This document shows, one piece after another, positions 7,329 to 15,052 of a stretch of DNA of 30,084 nucleotides. The stretch covers positions 1 through 30,084 of the forward strand of contig JBJTBM010000039.1 in NCBI GenBank assembly GCA_046091365.1, written 5' to 3'. Source of the stretch: Casp-actino8 sp046091365. GTDB lineage: Bacteria > Actinomycetota > Acidimicrobiia > Acidimicrobiales > Ilumatobacteraceae. Under the pieces are notes generated by a model. That model was given only the letters and a program-made list of their open reading frames with translations. It was not told the origin of the DNA and searched no databases. A program made the translations under genes and the position numbers. The first letter of the stretch is position 1, and the number at the start of each line of letters is the position of its first letter.

Positions 7329-8312
7329 ACGAGCGAATCCGTTCCCACGCGTCGACGGGCGCCGAGCGTGTTGCCGCAGTCGAACGACGACTGCTGGTGC
7401 GGATCGGGTCGTCGCTACAAGCGCTGCCATAAGGGTCTGGAAGGCCGGATCGAGCCCGGTGTCGTGTCACCCATGCGCGCGGTGCCCGACCACATCGTGA
7501 AACCGAGTTATGCCGACACCGGTGACGTGGTGCGATGGAACGAGTCAGCGGTCAAGTCGCCCGAGATCATCGAACGAATGCGCCACGCCGGTCGGATGGC
7601 CGCCGACATTCTCAGGCTGGCGGGCCAGCAGGTGCGGGCCGGTATGACCACCGACGACATTGACGTCTTCGTGCACGACCTCACCATCGAACGCGGCGCG
7701 TACCCCAGTCCACTGAACTATCACCGCTATCCCAAGAGCGTGTGCACCAGTCTCAACGAAGTGATCTGCCACGGGATCCCCGACAGCACGGTCATCGAGG
7801 ACGGTGACATCATCAACCTCGACGTCACCTGTTTCGTCGACGGGGTGCACGGCGACACCAACGCCACCTTCATGATCGGTGACGTGAGTGCCGAGGACCG
7901 ACGACTGGTACGAGTGACCGAGGAGTGCATGTGGCGTGGCATCGAGGCGGTGGTGCCGGGACGTCCGCTCAGCGACATCGGAAAAGCAATCGAGGACCAC
8001 GCCAAGACGCATCGCATGGGCGTGGTGCGGGCCTTCATCGGCCACGGCATCGGTGAGCAGTTCCACACCGACGTTCAGGTTTTGCACTACTACGACCCAC
8101 GCAACAACACGATCATGAAGCCGGGCATGGTGTTCACGATCGAGCCCATGATCACCCTCGGCACGTGGCAGTTCCACATGTGGGACGACGACTGGACCGC
8201 AGTCACCGCCGACGGAAAGCGCACCGCTCAATTCGAGCACATGGTTCTGGTGACGGACACTGGAGTCGAGGTGCTCACGGCCGGGCCGGGCGCCGTGTCG
8301 CCGGGGAAGTAG
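7326..8312 (+). CDS. map: Type I methionine aminopeptidase with N-terminal SEC-C zinc motif
   Basis: A 328-residue metalloprotease that removes the initiator Met from nascent proteins. The five metal ligands are visible: Asp166 (NLDVT), Asp177 (HGDTNATF), His240 (GHGIG), Glu273 (TIEPM) and Glu304 (QFEHM), plus the substrate-binding His149 (ICHGIP). Residues 20-36 form a SEC-C motif (Cys23, Cys25, Cys34, His35), a small zinc-binding unit also found at the end of SecA. The first 20 residues are basic and probably unstructured. The minimal E. coli-type enzyme is about 260 residues, so the extension accounts for the extra length. SEC-C may dock the enzyme to the ribosome or Sec machinery, but that is inference. 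The start is supported by the TAGATT element just upstream. Confidence 0.95.
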   Translation: MTSESVPTRRRAPSVLPQSNDDCWCGSGRRYKRCHKGLEGRIEPGVVSPMRAVPDHIVKPSYADTGDVVRWNESAVKSPEIIERMRHAGRMAADILRLAGQQVRAGMTTDDIDVFVHDLTIERGAYPSPLNYHRYPKSVCTSLNEVICHGIPDSTVIEDGDIINLDVTCFVDGVHGDTNATFMIGDVSAEDRRLVRVTEECMWRGIEAVVPGRPLSDIGKAIEDHAKTHRMGVVRAFIGHGIGEQFHTDVQVLHYYDPRNNTIMKPGMVFTIEPMITLGTWQFHMWDDDWTAVTADGKRTAQFEHMVLVTDTGVEVLTAGPGAVSPGK

Positions 8313-8325
8313 CGTTTCCCTCGTG
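8310..8325 (+). promoter_or_regulatory. Putative leaderless start: TAGCGT, 7 bases, GTG (coaA)
   Basis: TAGCGT at 8310-8315 overlaps the TAG stop of map, followed by 7 bases and the coaA GTG at 8323. There is no Shine-Dalgarno in the 10-base gap, so a separate leaderless message for coaA is plausible. Confidence 0.5.
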
Positions 8326-9249
8326 ACTGAGCGTTTCGTCTCGTTCGACCGACGTCAGTGGGCCGAGTTGCGCGCGGCGACGCCCATGACCTTGCGCGAA
8401 ACCGACCTCGAAGACCTCCGTGGCATCAACGAGCGCATTGATCTCGACGAGGTGGCCGCGGTGTACCTGCCACTGACCCGACTCTTGAATCTCTACGTGT
8501 CGGCCACGCAGAACCTGCACAAGGTGAGCGCCACCTTCCTTGGCACCCTCGCGCCCAAGATGCCCTACGTCATCGGCGTGGCTGGCAGCGTCGCGGTCGG
8601 AAAGAGCACCTTTGCCCGCATCCTGCAGGCGCTCCTGGCCCGCTGGCCCGATCACCCCAAAGTCGACCTCATCACCACCGACGGCTTCCTACATCCCAAC
8701 GCGGTCCTCGAGGAACGCGGCATCATGAATCGCAAGGGGTTCCCCGAGAGTTACGACACCCGAAACCTCCTTCGCTTCCTGCGCGAACTCAAGAGCGGGC
8801 GCGCCGAAGTGCAGGCGCCCGTCTACAGCCACGTCGTGTACGACATCGTCGAGGGCGAGTGTGTCACGGTGCAGCAACCCGACATCTTGATTCTCGAGGG
8901 CCTGAACGTGCTCCAGGTCGGCGCGCCCGGCAGCGACGCCGCCGAATTCGTGAGCGACTACTTCGACTTCTCGATCTACATCGACGCTGACGAGACCGAC
9001 ATTGAAAAGTGGTATGTCGATCGGTTCCTGAGCCTGTGCGACTCGGTGTTCCAAAACCCCGACAGCTTCTTCCGGCACTTCGCCCATCTCTCGCGTGACG
9101 AGGCCATCGCCACTGCCCGGGGCATCTGGGGCGGCATCAACGGGCTGAACCTACGCGAGAACATCGAACCCACCCGCGAACGGGCTTCGCTCGTGTTGCG
9201 CAAGGGCGCCGACCACCGGGTCAGCGACGTGCGACTTCGGAAACTCTGA
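8323..9249 (+). CDS. coaA: Type I pantothenate kinase
   Basis: A 308-residue P-loop kinase that phosphorylates pantothenate, the first and regulated step of coenzyme A synthesis, in the cytoplasm. Visible motifs include the Walker A region GVAGSVAVGKST near residues 85-96, DLITTDGFLHPN, YDTRNLLRFL, PVYSHVVYDIV, and ILEGLNVLQ. The C-terminal ENIEPTRERASLVLRKG is also typical. The length matches bacterial CoaA (about 310-316 residues). It begins 10 bases after map. Confidence 0.95.
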   Translation: MTERFVSFDRRQWAELRAATPMTLRETDLEDLRGINERIDLDEVAAVYLPLTRLLNLYVSATQNLHKVSATFLGTLAPKMPYVIGVAGSVAVGKSTFARILQALLARWPDHPKVDLITTDGFLHPNAVLEERGIMNRKGFPESYDTRNLLRFLRELKSGRAEVQAPVYSHVVYDIVEGECVTVQQPDILILEGLNVLQVGAPGSDAAEFVSDYFDFSIYIDADETDIEKWYVDRFLSLCDSVFQNPDSFFRHFAHLSRDEAIATARGIWGGINGLNLRENIEPTRERASLVLRKGADHRVSDVRLRKL

Positions 9250-9261
9250 CAAACTCTCCCC

Positions 9262-10026
9262 ATGGCCAAGAAGAAGTCCCGGAAGCGCAAACAGCAGAGA
9301 CGCTCGCGACTACCACTCTTGGTCGTCGTCGCCGTCGTCGCGGCTGGCGCCGTTTACTACTGGTGGGGTGACGAGGACCCGACGACCGAGACCGTGGTGC
9401 CCATCGAAACCACGACGGCCCCGGACGGGACCGACTCGACCCCGACGCCCGACACCTCCGCCATCGTCTCCTCGGTGGCTCCACCGATCACGGTGCACAG
9501 CGACACCCTCGGAGACGTCGAATTCGACCAATTGCTCGATGACTGGACGGTGGTCGAGGCCCCCGTACCCCCCGCCCACTCGGCTCCGATCGAACCGGAC
9601 TGGGTCGTCGGCAACCGTATCGACGTCAGTCTCCCCGACGGCCTCTACTGGGGATATCTCCAGGGGGTGTTCGACGAGGACGCACGGGGCTTCAACTTCG
9701 ACGTCACCCAGGTGCACTTCGGCATCGACGCCTGTCGCGAGGTCTTCGGCGACGGCGAGGAGGTGTGCTGGGACAACTACGGGATCACTCGAGTGGCCGG
9801 AGGCGACCAGCTCTACCCCGCGTACCTCGACGACCTGCTGTACACCGCGGTGGTTCTCTACCCAATCGGCGACGGAAGCCTGCGCGACGCCTTCGTTGCT
9901 CCAGCCCGCTTGTGGGAGATCGTCCAGACCGGCGAGGAGATCGCCGACTCTCCGATCCGAAGTTGGTATCTGCTCACGATCATCGACGGCAAGGTGATCG
10001 CCGCCGAGGGTATTTACACCCCGTGA
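9262..10026 (+). CDS. Membrane-anchored extracytoplasmic protein of unknown function
   Basis: A 254-residue protein not recognised as any named family. It has a very basic N-terminus (KKKSRKRKQQRRSR) and one transmembrane helix at about residues 18-35 (LPLLVVVAVVAAGAVYYWW). A Thr/Pro/Asp-rich linker of about 40 residues precedes a globular domain of about 170 residues. That domain contains WGYLQGVFDED, DVTQVHFG and two nearby Cys (DACREVF and EEVCWD) that could form a disulfide. The layout suggests an exported domain tethered to the membrane. It follows coaA by 12 bases; CAAACT sits 6 bases before the ATG, a weak relative of the leaderless element seen at other starts. Confidence 0.75.
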   Translation: MAKKKSRKRKQQRRSRLPLLVVVAVVAAGAVYYWWGDEDPTTETVVPIETTTAPDGTDSTPTPDTSAIVSSVAPPITVHSDTLGDVEFDQLLDDWTVVEAPVPPAHSAPIEPDWVVGNRIDVSLPDGLYWGYLQGVFDEDARGFNFDVTQVHFGIDACREVFGDGEEVCWDNYGITRVAGGDQLYPAYLDDLLYTAVVLYPIGDGSLRDAFVAPARLWEIVQTGEEIADSPIRSWYLLTIIDGKVIAAEGIYTP

Positions 10027-10081
10027 TCAGCACATTCACCACCACCGCACACTTCATCCGGAAAGGTTCGTTCAACCATTC

Positions 10082-11296
10082 ATGAACGTCATCATCATCG
10101 CACTCCTCGTCGTGGCCATCGCCCTGATGGCCGTCAACCTGCGCAAGCCGACCGCGCCTGCGTCGTCGGCGGCCGGAGAATCACTGTCGAGAGCCGACAT
10201 CGAGTCCGCTCTCGCCTCGGCGCAGGCCGACGCCCTCACGCGGATGATGGATCAAATGCGTCATGAACGCGAGGCCATCGCTGACGAAGCACGCAAGGCC
10301 CAAAATGATCTCCTCGCTCTGGCCACCGAGAACATCGTGAAGCAGGGCATCGACCAGTTCGGAACCAAGGCCGAGTCCATCGACAAGGGATTGCGCACCG
10401 TCGCCGATCAAGTCACCGCCCGGATGCAGGAAATCGACCGGGCGATCGACGAACTTCGCGAGAGCAACTCGCGCCAGTACGGCACCGTCGAACAGGCGGT
10501 TGCGACATTGTCGAAGCGCACCGACAACCTCCGCGAGGTCCTCTCGAATTCCCAGGCCCGCGGACAGTGGGGCGAGCGTCTCGCCGAAGACATGTTGCGC
10601 GCCGCCGGCTTCCACGAAGGCATCAACTACCAAAAGCAGTCCACCATCGACAGCGGCGGGCGACCCGACTACCGGTTCGACATTCCGCCGAATCGGGTCC
10701 TCTACATGGACGTGAAGTTCCCCCTCGACAAGTACTCCGAGTTCGTCACGACCAAGGACGATGCGGTCCGTTCGGCCGCGCAGAAGTCGTTCATCGCCGC
10801 CGTGAAGGGTCACATCGACGCCCTCGCCAAGCGTGACTACGTCAACAACTCTTCGGACAACACCCTCGACTACGTGTTGATGTTCGTGCCGAACGAGAGC
10901 ATCAGCGGGTTCGTCCATGAGTCCGATCCGACCCTGATCGACTACGCCCTTGATCGCAAGGTCGTGCTGTGCTCGCCGCTCACCCTGTACGCGTTCTTGG
11001 TTGTCATTCGGCAGGCCGCCGACAGTTTCCACACCGAGAAGACGGCGGCCGAGATCATGCAGCTGGTCAACCTGTTCCAGCGACAGTGGAAGGAGTACAC
11101 CGAGGCCGTCGACAAAGTCGAGAAGGTCTTCGAAAACCTCCAGGATCAACTGAAGAGCATCAACACCGACGGCACCCGATTCAAGAAGCTCAACGCCCAG
11201 ATCAAGAAGATCGAGAAGTTGCGCACCAAGCAGGGAATTCCCGAATTGACAACCGGAGCCGACGAGGATCCGATCGACGACTCCGACGGGGAGTGA
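10082..11296 (+). CDS. rmuC: RmuC family protein (putative DNA recombination protein)
   Basis: A 404-residue protein with an N-terminal membrane anchor (VIIIALLVVAIALMAV). A coiled-coil segment of about 120 residues follows, then the RmuC nuclease-like domain: RGQWGERLAEDMLRAAGFHEGINY, PDYRFDIPPNRVLYMDVKFPLDKY, and DYVLMFVPNESI. The C-terminal part returns to charged helices. RmuC limits DNA inversions in E. coli and is related to PD-(D/E)xK nucleases; the D...DVKFP residues are consistent with that fold. The only purine-rich sequence (GGAAAGG) is about 20 bases upstream, too far for a normal ribosome site. The TGA is immediately followed by the stop of the opposing HD gene. Confidence 0.9.
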   Translation: MNVIIIALLVVAIALMAVNLRKPTAPASSAAGESLSRADIESALASAQADALTRMMDQMRHEREAIADEARKAQNDLLALATENIVKQGIDQFGTKAESIDKGLRTVADQVTARMQEIDRAIDELRESNSRQYGTVEQAVATLSKRTDNLREVLSNSQARGQWGERLAEDMLRAAGFHEGINYQKQSTIDSGGRPDYRFDIPPNRVLYMDVKFPLDKYSEFVTTKDDAVRSAAQKSFIAAVKGHIDALAKRDYVNNSSDNTLDYVLMFVPNESISGFVHESDPTLIDYALDRKVVLCSPLTLYAFLVVIRQAADSFHTEKTAAEIMQLVNLFQRQWKEYTEAVDKVEKVFENLQDQLKSINTDGTRFKKLNAQIKKIEKLRTKQGIPELTTGADEDPIDDSDGE

Positions 11297-11890
11297 TCAA
11301 CCTTCGGTGAGGTTGCCGCGGCGAACCGCCTCGGCGATCATCTCACGGGTGTGCTGCCACAATCGGTCAGATCCTTCGCCGATGGGTGACAGGCGCTTCA
11401 CGGCCTGGGGCTCGCTGATCCCGTGCTCGCGCCAAGTCGACATCTCGCCCACCATGTGATTGAGCATCGCCGGCTGCATGCGGTCGACGGCGTTGGCAAA
11501 GCGGCTCTCGGCCGTCTCCATGGCCTCGTACTCCTCCCAAAGAGCGCGCAGTCGAGCGTGTTGGTCGGCGGGTAGCAGACCGAACAGACGGTCCGCCGCG
11601 CGTTGCTCGCGCTCGTCCTTGTCGGAGTTCGCCGTGGTGTCGTACGCAAAGGTGTCACCGGCGTCGATCTCGACGATGTCGTGAATCAAACACAACTGCA
11701 ACACGTGCAGAAGATCGACGTCCTCGTTTGCGTACTCGGCCAACACGAACGCGAACATGGCCAGGTGCCACGAGTGTTCGGCCGTGTTCTCACGACGAGA
11801 TCGATCGGTGATGAGGGTCTGACGGTTCACAGACTTCAGCCGGTCGATCTCCATCAGGAAGTCGAGTTGTTGCTGCAGGCGGTCGGTCAC
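11297..11890 (-). CDS. HD-domain phosphohydrolase (YfbR-like 5'-deoxynucleotidase group)
   Basis: The GTG at 11890 overlaps the upstream small-membrane-protein stop as GTGA. Longer readings into that gene were rejected. The 197-residue product has the HD_3 pattern: RENTAEHSWHLAMFA (His39), LIHDIVEIDAGDT (His70, Asp71), and a later Asp in ANAVDRMQP. Proteins of this shape hydrolyse 5'-deoxynucleotides or related phosphoesters using a divalent metal. The substrate cannot be told from sequence. It converges tail to tail with rmuC with no base between stops. Confidence 0.85.
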   Translation of the reverse strand: MTDRLQQQLDFLMEIDRLKSVNRQTLITDRSRRENTAEHSWHLAMFAFVLAEYANEDVDLLHVLQLCLIHDIVEIDAGDTFAYDTTANSDKDEREQRAADRLFGLLPADQHARLRALWEEYEAMETAESRFANAVDRMQPAMLNHMVGEMSTWREHGISEPQAVKRLSPIGEGSDRLWQHTREMIAEAVRRGNLTEG

Positions 11891-12093
11891 GACACCACCA
11901 ACGATGCCAACGCCCAGACCGAGGCGACCAGGCCGAGGCCGGCCATGAACGCGCTGCGGCTCACGGGGGCCCGGGACAGGTCGCCTTCCTTGGCCCGTTC
12001 CGGGGGCTTGATGATGGCCAGCGTGTTGCCGGCGAAGAGAGCCCCGCCCAGCGCCAAGACGAGCCACTTCAACAAGTCGTCGCCGAGAAACAT
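11887..12093 (-). CDS. Small two-helix membrane protein of unknown function
   Basis: A 68-residue protein with helices around LLKWLVLALGGALFAGNTLAII and SAFMAGLGLVASVWALASLVV, joined by a charged loop (KPPERAKEGDLSR). The overlap with the HD-domain gene (GTGA) suggests that the two are made together. CACAAT lies 6 bases before the ATG, similar to the -10 placement seen elsewhere. No family recognised. Confidence 0.7.
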   Translation of the reverse strand: MFLGDDLLKWLVLALGGALFAGNTLAIIKPPERAKEGDLSRAPVSRSAFMAGLGLVASVWALASLVVS

Positions 12094-12124
12094 GCTTCCA
12101 TTGTGCCAGCCGCCGCAGAGTTGG

Positions 12125-12140
12125 TAAGACTGCGGGCATG
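12125..12140 (+). promoter_or_regulatory. Near-consensus leaderless start: TAAGAC, 7 bases, ATG
   Basis: TAAGAC at 12125-12130 precedes the ATG at 12138 by 7 bases. The final T of TANNNT is replaced by C. It lies in a 44-base divergent gap that must hold promoters for both strands. Confidence 0.35.
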
Positions 12141-12692
12141 GGATTCCACCACGTTGCCATCGCGATTCGCGACACCACGGCCAATTACGACTTCTACACC
12201 AACGTGATGGGATTCGAATTGGTCAAAACCGTGACGGCGCCGACACCGGAGGGCGGTTTCTCGAAGCACTTCTTCTACTCCACTGGCACCAGTCCCTCGG
12301 GTGAGCAGGGCATGATCGCGTTCTGGGAGATACACGTCGACAGCCTCGACGGCTACGAGACCAACCTCAACAAGGGTGCGGGGCTCCCGTGGTGGGCGAA
12401 TCACCTCGCATTCGATGCCCCAACGATGGCCGACCTCGAACGCCACCGTGAGCGTTGGCGCAGTCACGGACACTCGGTGCTCGAAGTCGACCACGAATTC
12501 TGTCGATCGATCTACATCCGGGACCCCGAGGGCAACACCGTCGAGTTCTGCCACAACACCCGGGACTTCACGGCCGAGGAAAAGGCCCACGCCATGGAAT
12601 TACTCATGGATCCCAACCCCCCGATGGAGAAGCAGTTCGGCGCGTGGTTGTGGCAGCCCGAGGGCGAACCGCTGGTCATCCCCGCCGGCTGA
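12138..12692 (+). CDS. VOC-fold (glyoxalase/dioxygenase superfamily) protein
   Basis: A 184-residue protein with two beta-alpha-beta-beta-beta modules. GFHHVAIAIRDTTANYDFYTNVMGFELVKT starts the first, and WANHLAFDAPTMADLERHRERW the second, which ends YIRDPEGNTVEFCHN. Candidate metal ligands are His5, Glu64, His89 and Glu133, the usual H/E/H/E arrangement. The superfamily includes glyoxalase I, fosfomycin-modifying enzymes and extradiol dioxygenases, so the reaction cannot be assigned. The C-terminal about 40 residues (MEKQFGAWLWQPEGE) extend beyond the fold. Confidence 0.85.
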   Translation: MGFHHVAIAIRDTTANYDFYTNVMGFELVKTVTAPTPEGGFSKHFFYSTGTSPSGEQGMIAFWEIHVDSLDGYETNLNKGAGLPWWANHLAFDAPTMADLERHRERWRSHGHSVLEVDHEFCRSIYIRDPEGNTVEFCHNTRDFTAEEKAHAMELLMDPNPPMEKQFGAWLWQPEGEPLVIPAG

Positions 12693-12695
12693 GCC

Positions 12696-14063
12696 TCAGT
12701 CGTTGCTCTGGTAGGCGATGTCGCGCTCGCGCGCGGCGTTCACGAAACGGGTCGTCTCGGCCATGAACACCAACTTCACGGTGCCGGTCGGGCCCGAGCG
12801 GTGTTTCGACAGGATCACCTCGGCGATGCCTTTTTCGGTGTTCTCGGCCGATTCACCCTTTTCGCCGCGGTACATCTCGGGACGGTGCAGGAACATCACG
12901 ATGTCGGCGTCCTGTTCGAGTGATCCGCTCTCACGCAGGTCGCTCAATTGCGGACGCTTGTCCTGCCGTGTTTCGAGCTGACGGCTCAACTGGCTCAAGG
13001 CCACCACCGGTACTTCCATTTCGCGCGCCAGGATTTTGAGGTTTCGGCTGATCTCGCTGACCTCGAGTTGGCGGTTCTCGGCGCCATGACCGCTCATGAG
13101 CTGCAGGTAGTCGATGACGATCAATCCGAGGCCGCCGTACTTTGCCTTTAGACGACGTGCCTTGGCGCGAATCTCCATCACGGTCACCCGCGGATTGTCG
13201 TCGAGGAAGATCAACTGTTGATCGAGGCGACCGATCGCGTTGTTGATCATCGTCCATTCCGACACCGAGAGATTGCCGGTGCGCAACTTGCTCGACTCCA
13301 CGCCGGCCTCACTCGACAGGATTCGCATGGTGAGTTCGCTGTGGCTCATCTCGAGCGAGAAGATCAGCACCGGCAAGCCGGACTTCTGAGCCACATTGGT
13401 GGCGACGTTGAGGGCGAAGGCCGTCTTTCCCATTGCCGGTCGGGCGCCCACGATCACGAGCGACGACTTCTGCAACCCGAGAATCTTGGCGTCGAGGTCG
13501 GTGAACCCGGTCGGCATTCCGGTGAGTTGCACCTTGCTCTCGAATCGTTTCTCCAGTTCGTCGGACGCCTCCTCGAGCAACTCGCGCAAGGGCTTGGTGG
13601 AGTCCACCACGCGTTGTTCGGCCACGGCGAAGACCCGGGACTCCACCTCGTCGAGAGCCTTGGTGACGTCGTCGGGTTCGGTGTAGGCGATCTCGGCGAT
13701 CTCACTGGCGACACCGATCAACCGCCGCAGCGACGCGGTGTCGAGGACGATCTTGGCGTAGCGACCCACGTTGCCGATGACCGGTGTCGAGTTCTGCAAC
13801 TGCAGCAAGAAGTCGAGTCCGCCGATCTCGTCGAGCAAACCGACGCGCCTCAGCTCGTCGGCGACCGTCACCGGGTCGATGGGCTCACCGATGGTGAGCA
13901 GTGACCTCATCGCGTCGAAGACGTGCTGGTGCGCCGGCTTGTAGAAGTGCTCCACGCCGACACCCGATTCGGCCGCGGTGTTCACGGCGTCGCGGGACAA
14001 CAACATGGCACCGAGCAACGACTCTTCCGCGTTGAGGTTGTGCGGGGGTACGCGCGTGGCCAT
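12696..14063 (-). CDS. dnaB: Replicative DNA helicase DnaB
   Basis: A 455-residue helicase that unwinds DNA at the fork as a hexamer. The N-terminal domain (PPHNLNAEESLLGAMLL...PIDPVTVADEL) and RecA-like core are complete. Walker A is GARPAMGKT at residues 206-214, then LPVLIFSLEMSH, LIVIDYLQLM (Walker B) and the LSQLSRQLETRQDKRPQLSDLRESG loop with EQDADIV. No intein interrupts the Walker region or the later motifs. The ATG at 14063 has a G-rich sequence (AGGGTGG) about 8 bases upstream. It follows rplI by 94 bases, the usual actinobacterial order. Confidence 0.97.
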   Translation of the reverse strand: MATRVPPHNLNAEESLLGAMLLSRDAVNTAAESGVGVEHFYKPAHQHVFDAMRSLLTIGEPIDPVTVADELRRVGLLDEIGGLDFLLQLQNSTPVIGNVGRYAKIVLDTASLRRLIGVASEIAEIAYTEPDDVTKALDEVESRVFAVAEQRVVDSTKPLRELLEEASDELEKRFESKVQLTGMPTGFTDLDAKILGLQKSSLVIVGARPAMGKTAFALNVATNVAQKSGLPVLIFSLEMSHSELTMRILSSEAGVESSKLRTGNLSVSEWTMINNAIGRLDQQLIFLDDNPRVTVMEIRAKARRLKAKYGGLGLIVIDYLQLMSGHGAENRQLEVSEISRNLKILAREMEVPVVALSQLSRQLETRQDKRPQLSDLRESGSLEQDADIVMFLHRPEMYRGEKGESAENTEKGIAEVILSKHRSGPTGTVKLVFMAETTRFVNAARERDIAYQSND

Positions 14064-14124
14064 GAGTCACCACCCTGCCAGACACGGGCTGTGCACCACT
14101 AGAGGGACAACCCTGTGAATTGCC

Positions 14125-14133
14125 TGTGGACAA
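14125..14133 (-). promoter_or_regulatory. DnaA-box-like 9-mer TTGTCCACA in the rplI/dnaB gap
   Basis: The minus strand reads TTGTCCACA, the form preferred in GC-rich actinobacteria. It lies between rplI and dnaB, in a 94-base gap that also holds a short 5-bp hairpin (14136-14152) just after the rplI stop. A single box could let DnaA modulate dnaB expression or titrate DnaA. Confidence 0.5.
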
Positions 14134-14135
14134 GT

Positions 14136-14152
14136 CCGGGCTCGACACCCGG
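14136..14152 (-). terminator. Weak hairpin after rplI, possible attenuator or terminator
   Basis: CCGGG and CCCGG can pair around a 7-base loop 5 bases beyond the rplI stop. No U-tract follows, so it may only be a weak read-through structure before dnaB. Confidence 0.25.
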
Positions 14153-14157
14153 TGACG

Positions 14158-14604
14158 TCACTTGGCGACGACGTTGACGTTGATCGCGAACTGCACGTCG
14201 TGGTGCAGACGCACCGTGACGCTGTGCTCACCCAGCGTCTTGATGTGATCGGACACGCTGATCTTCTTGCGGTCGATCTCGATGCCGGTCTGCGACGTCA
14301 CGGCCGCGGCCACATCGGCGGCGGTCACCGAACCGTACAAGCGGCCCTCGGCGCCGGACTTCACCTTGATGTCGATGGTCTTGGCCACCAGCGACGAGGC
14401 GATGATCTGGGCGGCCTCGCGGTCGGCAGCATCGCGCAGGTCGCGACGACGACGCATGGCGGCGGCTTGGGCGACGGCGCCGTCGGATGCCGAGATGGCC
14501 AAGCCGCGGGGCAACAGGAAGTTGCGTCCGTGACCGTCGGCCACGTCGACGATGTCGCCGCGCTTGCCGAGGCCGGAGATATCGGAGCGGAGTATCACCT
14601 TCAT
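14158..14604 (-). CDS. rplI: Ribosomal protein bL9
   Basis: A 148-residue large-subunit protein. The N-terminal domain MKVILRSDISGLGKRGDIVDVADGHGRNFLLPRGLAI contains the bL9 signature. The central helix and the C-terminal domain (SGAEGRLYGSVTAADVAAAV) are complete. The Shine-Dalgarno GAGGAGG precedes the ATG at 14604 and overlaps the very end of rpsR, whose stop is at 14607. Length is normal for the family. Confidence 0.97.
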   Translation of the reverse strand: MKVILRSDISGLGKRGDIVDVADGHGRNFLLPRGLAISASDGAVAQAAAMRRRRDLRDAADREAAQIIASSLVAKTIDIKVKSGAEGRLYGSVTAADVAAAVTSQTGIEIDRKKISVSDHIKTLGEHSVTVRLHHDVQFAINVNVVAK

Positions 14605-14606
14605 GG

Positions 14607-15023
14607 TCAGGCCTCCTCGGACTCAGCGGTCGATTCGTTGCCCGCCTCGATCGACGTCTCCTCGAGATCGTCGATAGCGGCTTCGCTCACCTGGTCCTGC
14701 ATTTCCTCCACGCGCGGACCGCGCGGACCGCGCGGGCCACCGCGACCGACCGAGGCCACCCGCTTGGTGTAGGGCAGCAGAGCCATCTCGCGGGCGTTCT
14801 TGATCGCGTTGGCGACCTCTCGCTGTTGTTGCACCGTGTTGCCATTCAGTCGCTGGCCACGGATCTTGCTGCGATCGGACATGAAACGCTGCAGCAGGTT
14901 GATGTCCTTGTAATCGATGTAGTCGATCTTCTCGGCCGACAAGACGTTGGCCTTTTTCTTGAACTTACGACCGTTGTCCTTGGGGGCGCGGCCGCGGGCG
15001 GGCTTCTTGGAGTCTTTGCTCAT
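14607..15023 (-). CDS. rpsR: Ribosomal protein bS18 with long acidic C-terminal tail
   Basis: The start was placed at the ATG at 15023 (AGAGGAA upstream) rather than at farther in-frame codons inside ssb. The 138-residue product contains the complete bS18 core (KIDYIDYKDINLLQRFMSDRSKIRG to NAIKNAREMALLPYTKR, about residues 31-88). It lacks the Cys residues of zinc-binding bS18 forms. After the core come RGGPRGPRGPR and an acidic tail of about 35 residues ending TAESEEA. Typical bS18 is 75-90 residues, so about 45 residues are extra. It pairs with bS6 on the 30S platform. Confidence 0.95.
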   Translation of the reverse strand: MSKDSKKPARGRAPKDNGRKFKKKANVLSAEKIDYIDYKDINLLQRFMSDRSKIRGQRLNGNTVQQQREVANAIKNAREMALLPYTKRVASVGRGGPRGPRGPRVEEMQDQVSEAAIDDLEETSIEAGNESTAESEEA

Positions 15024-15052
15024 TGCGATGTTCCTCTGTGTGAATGGTGTGG

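Noticed and set aside
8170..8187. Palindrome-like GTTCCACATGTGGGAC resembling parS
   Set aside because: The centre is CATG instead of CG-containing CACGTG, the arms are imperfect, and it encodes conserved MetAP residues.
7545..8240. Long minus-strand frame opposite map
   Set aside because: The plus frame carries all five MetAP metal ligands; the opposite frame is an antisense shadow.
10181..11149. A 322-codon minus-strand frame opposite rmuC
   Set aside because: It has no recognisable domain or start signal, and rmuC on the plus strand is well supported.
13400..13460. Checked the dnaB Walker A region for an intein, common in actinobacterial dnaB
   Set aside because: The helicase motifs run without interruption and the protein is 455 residues, the normal length.
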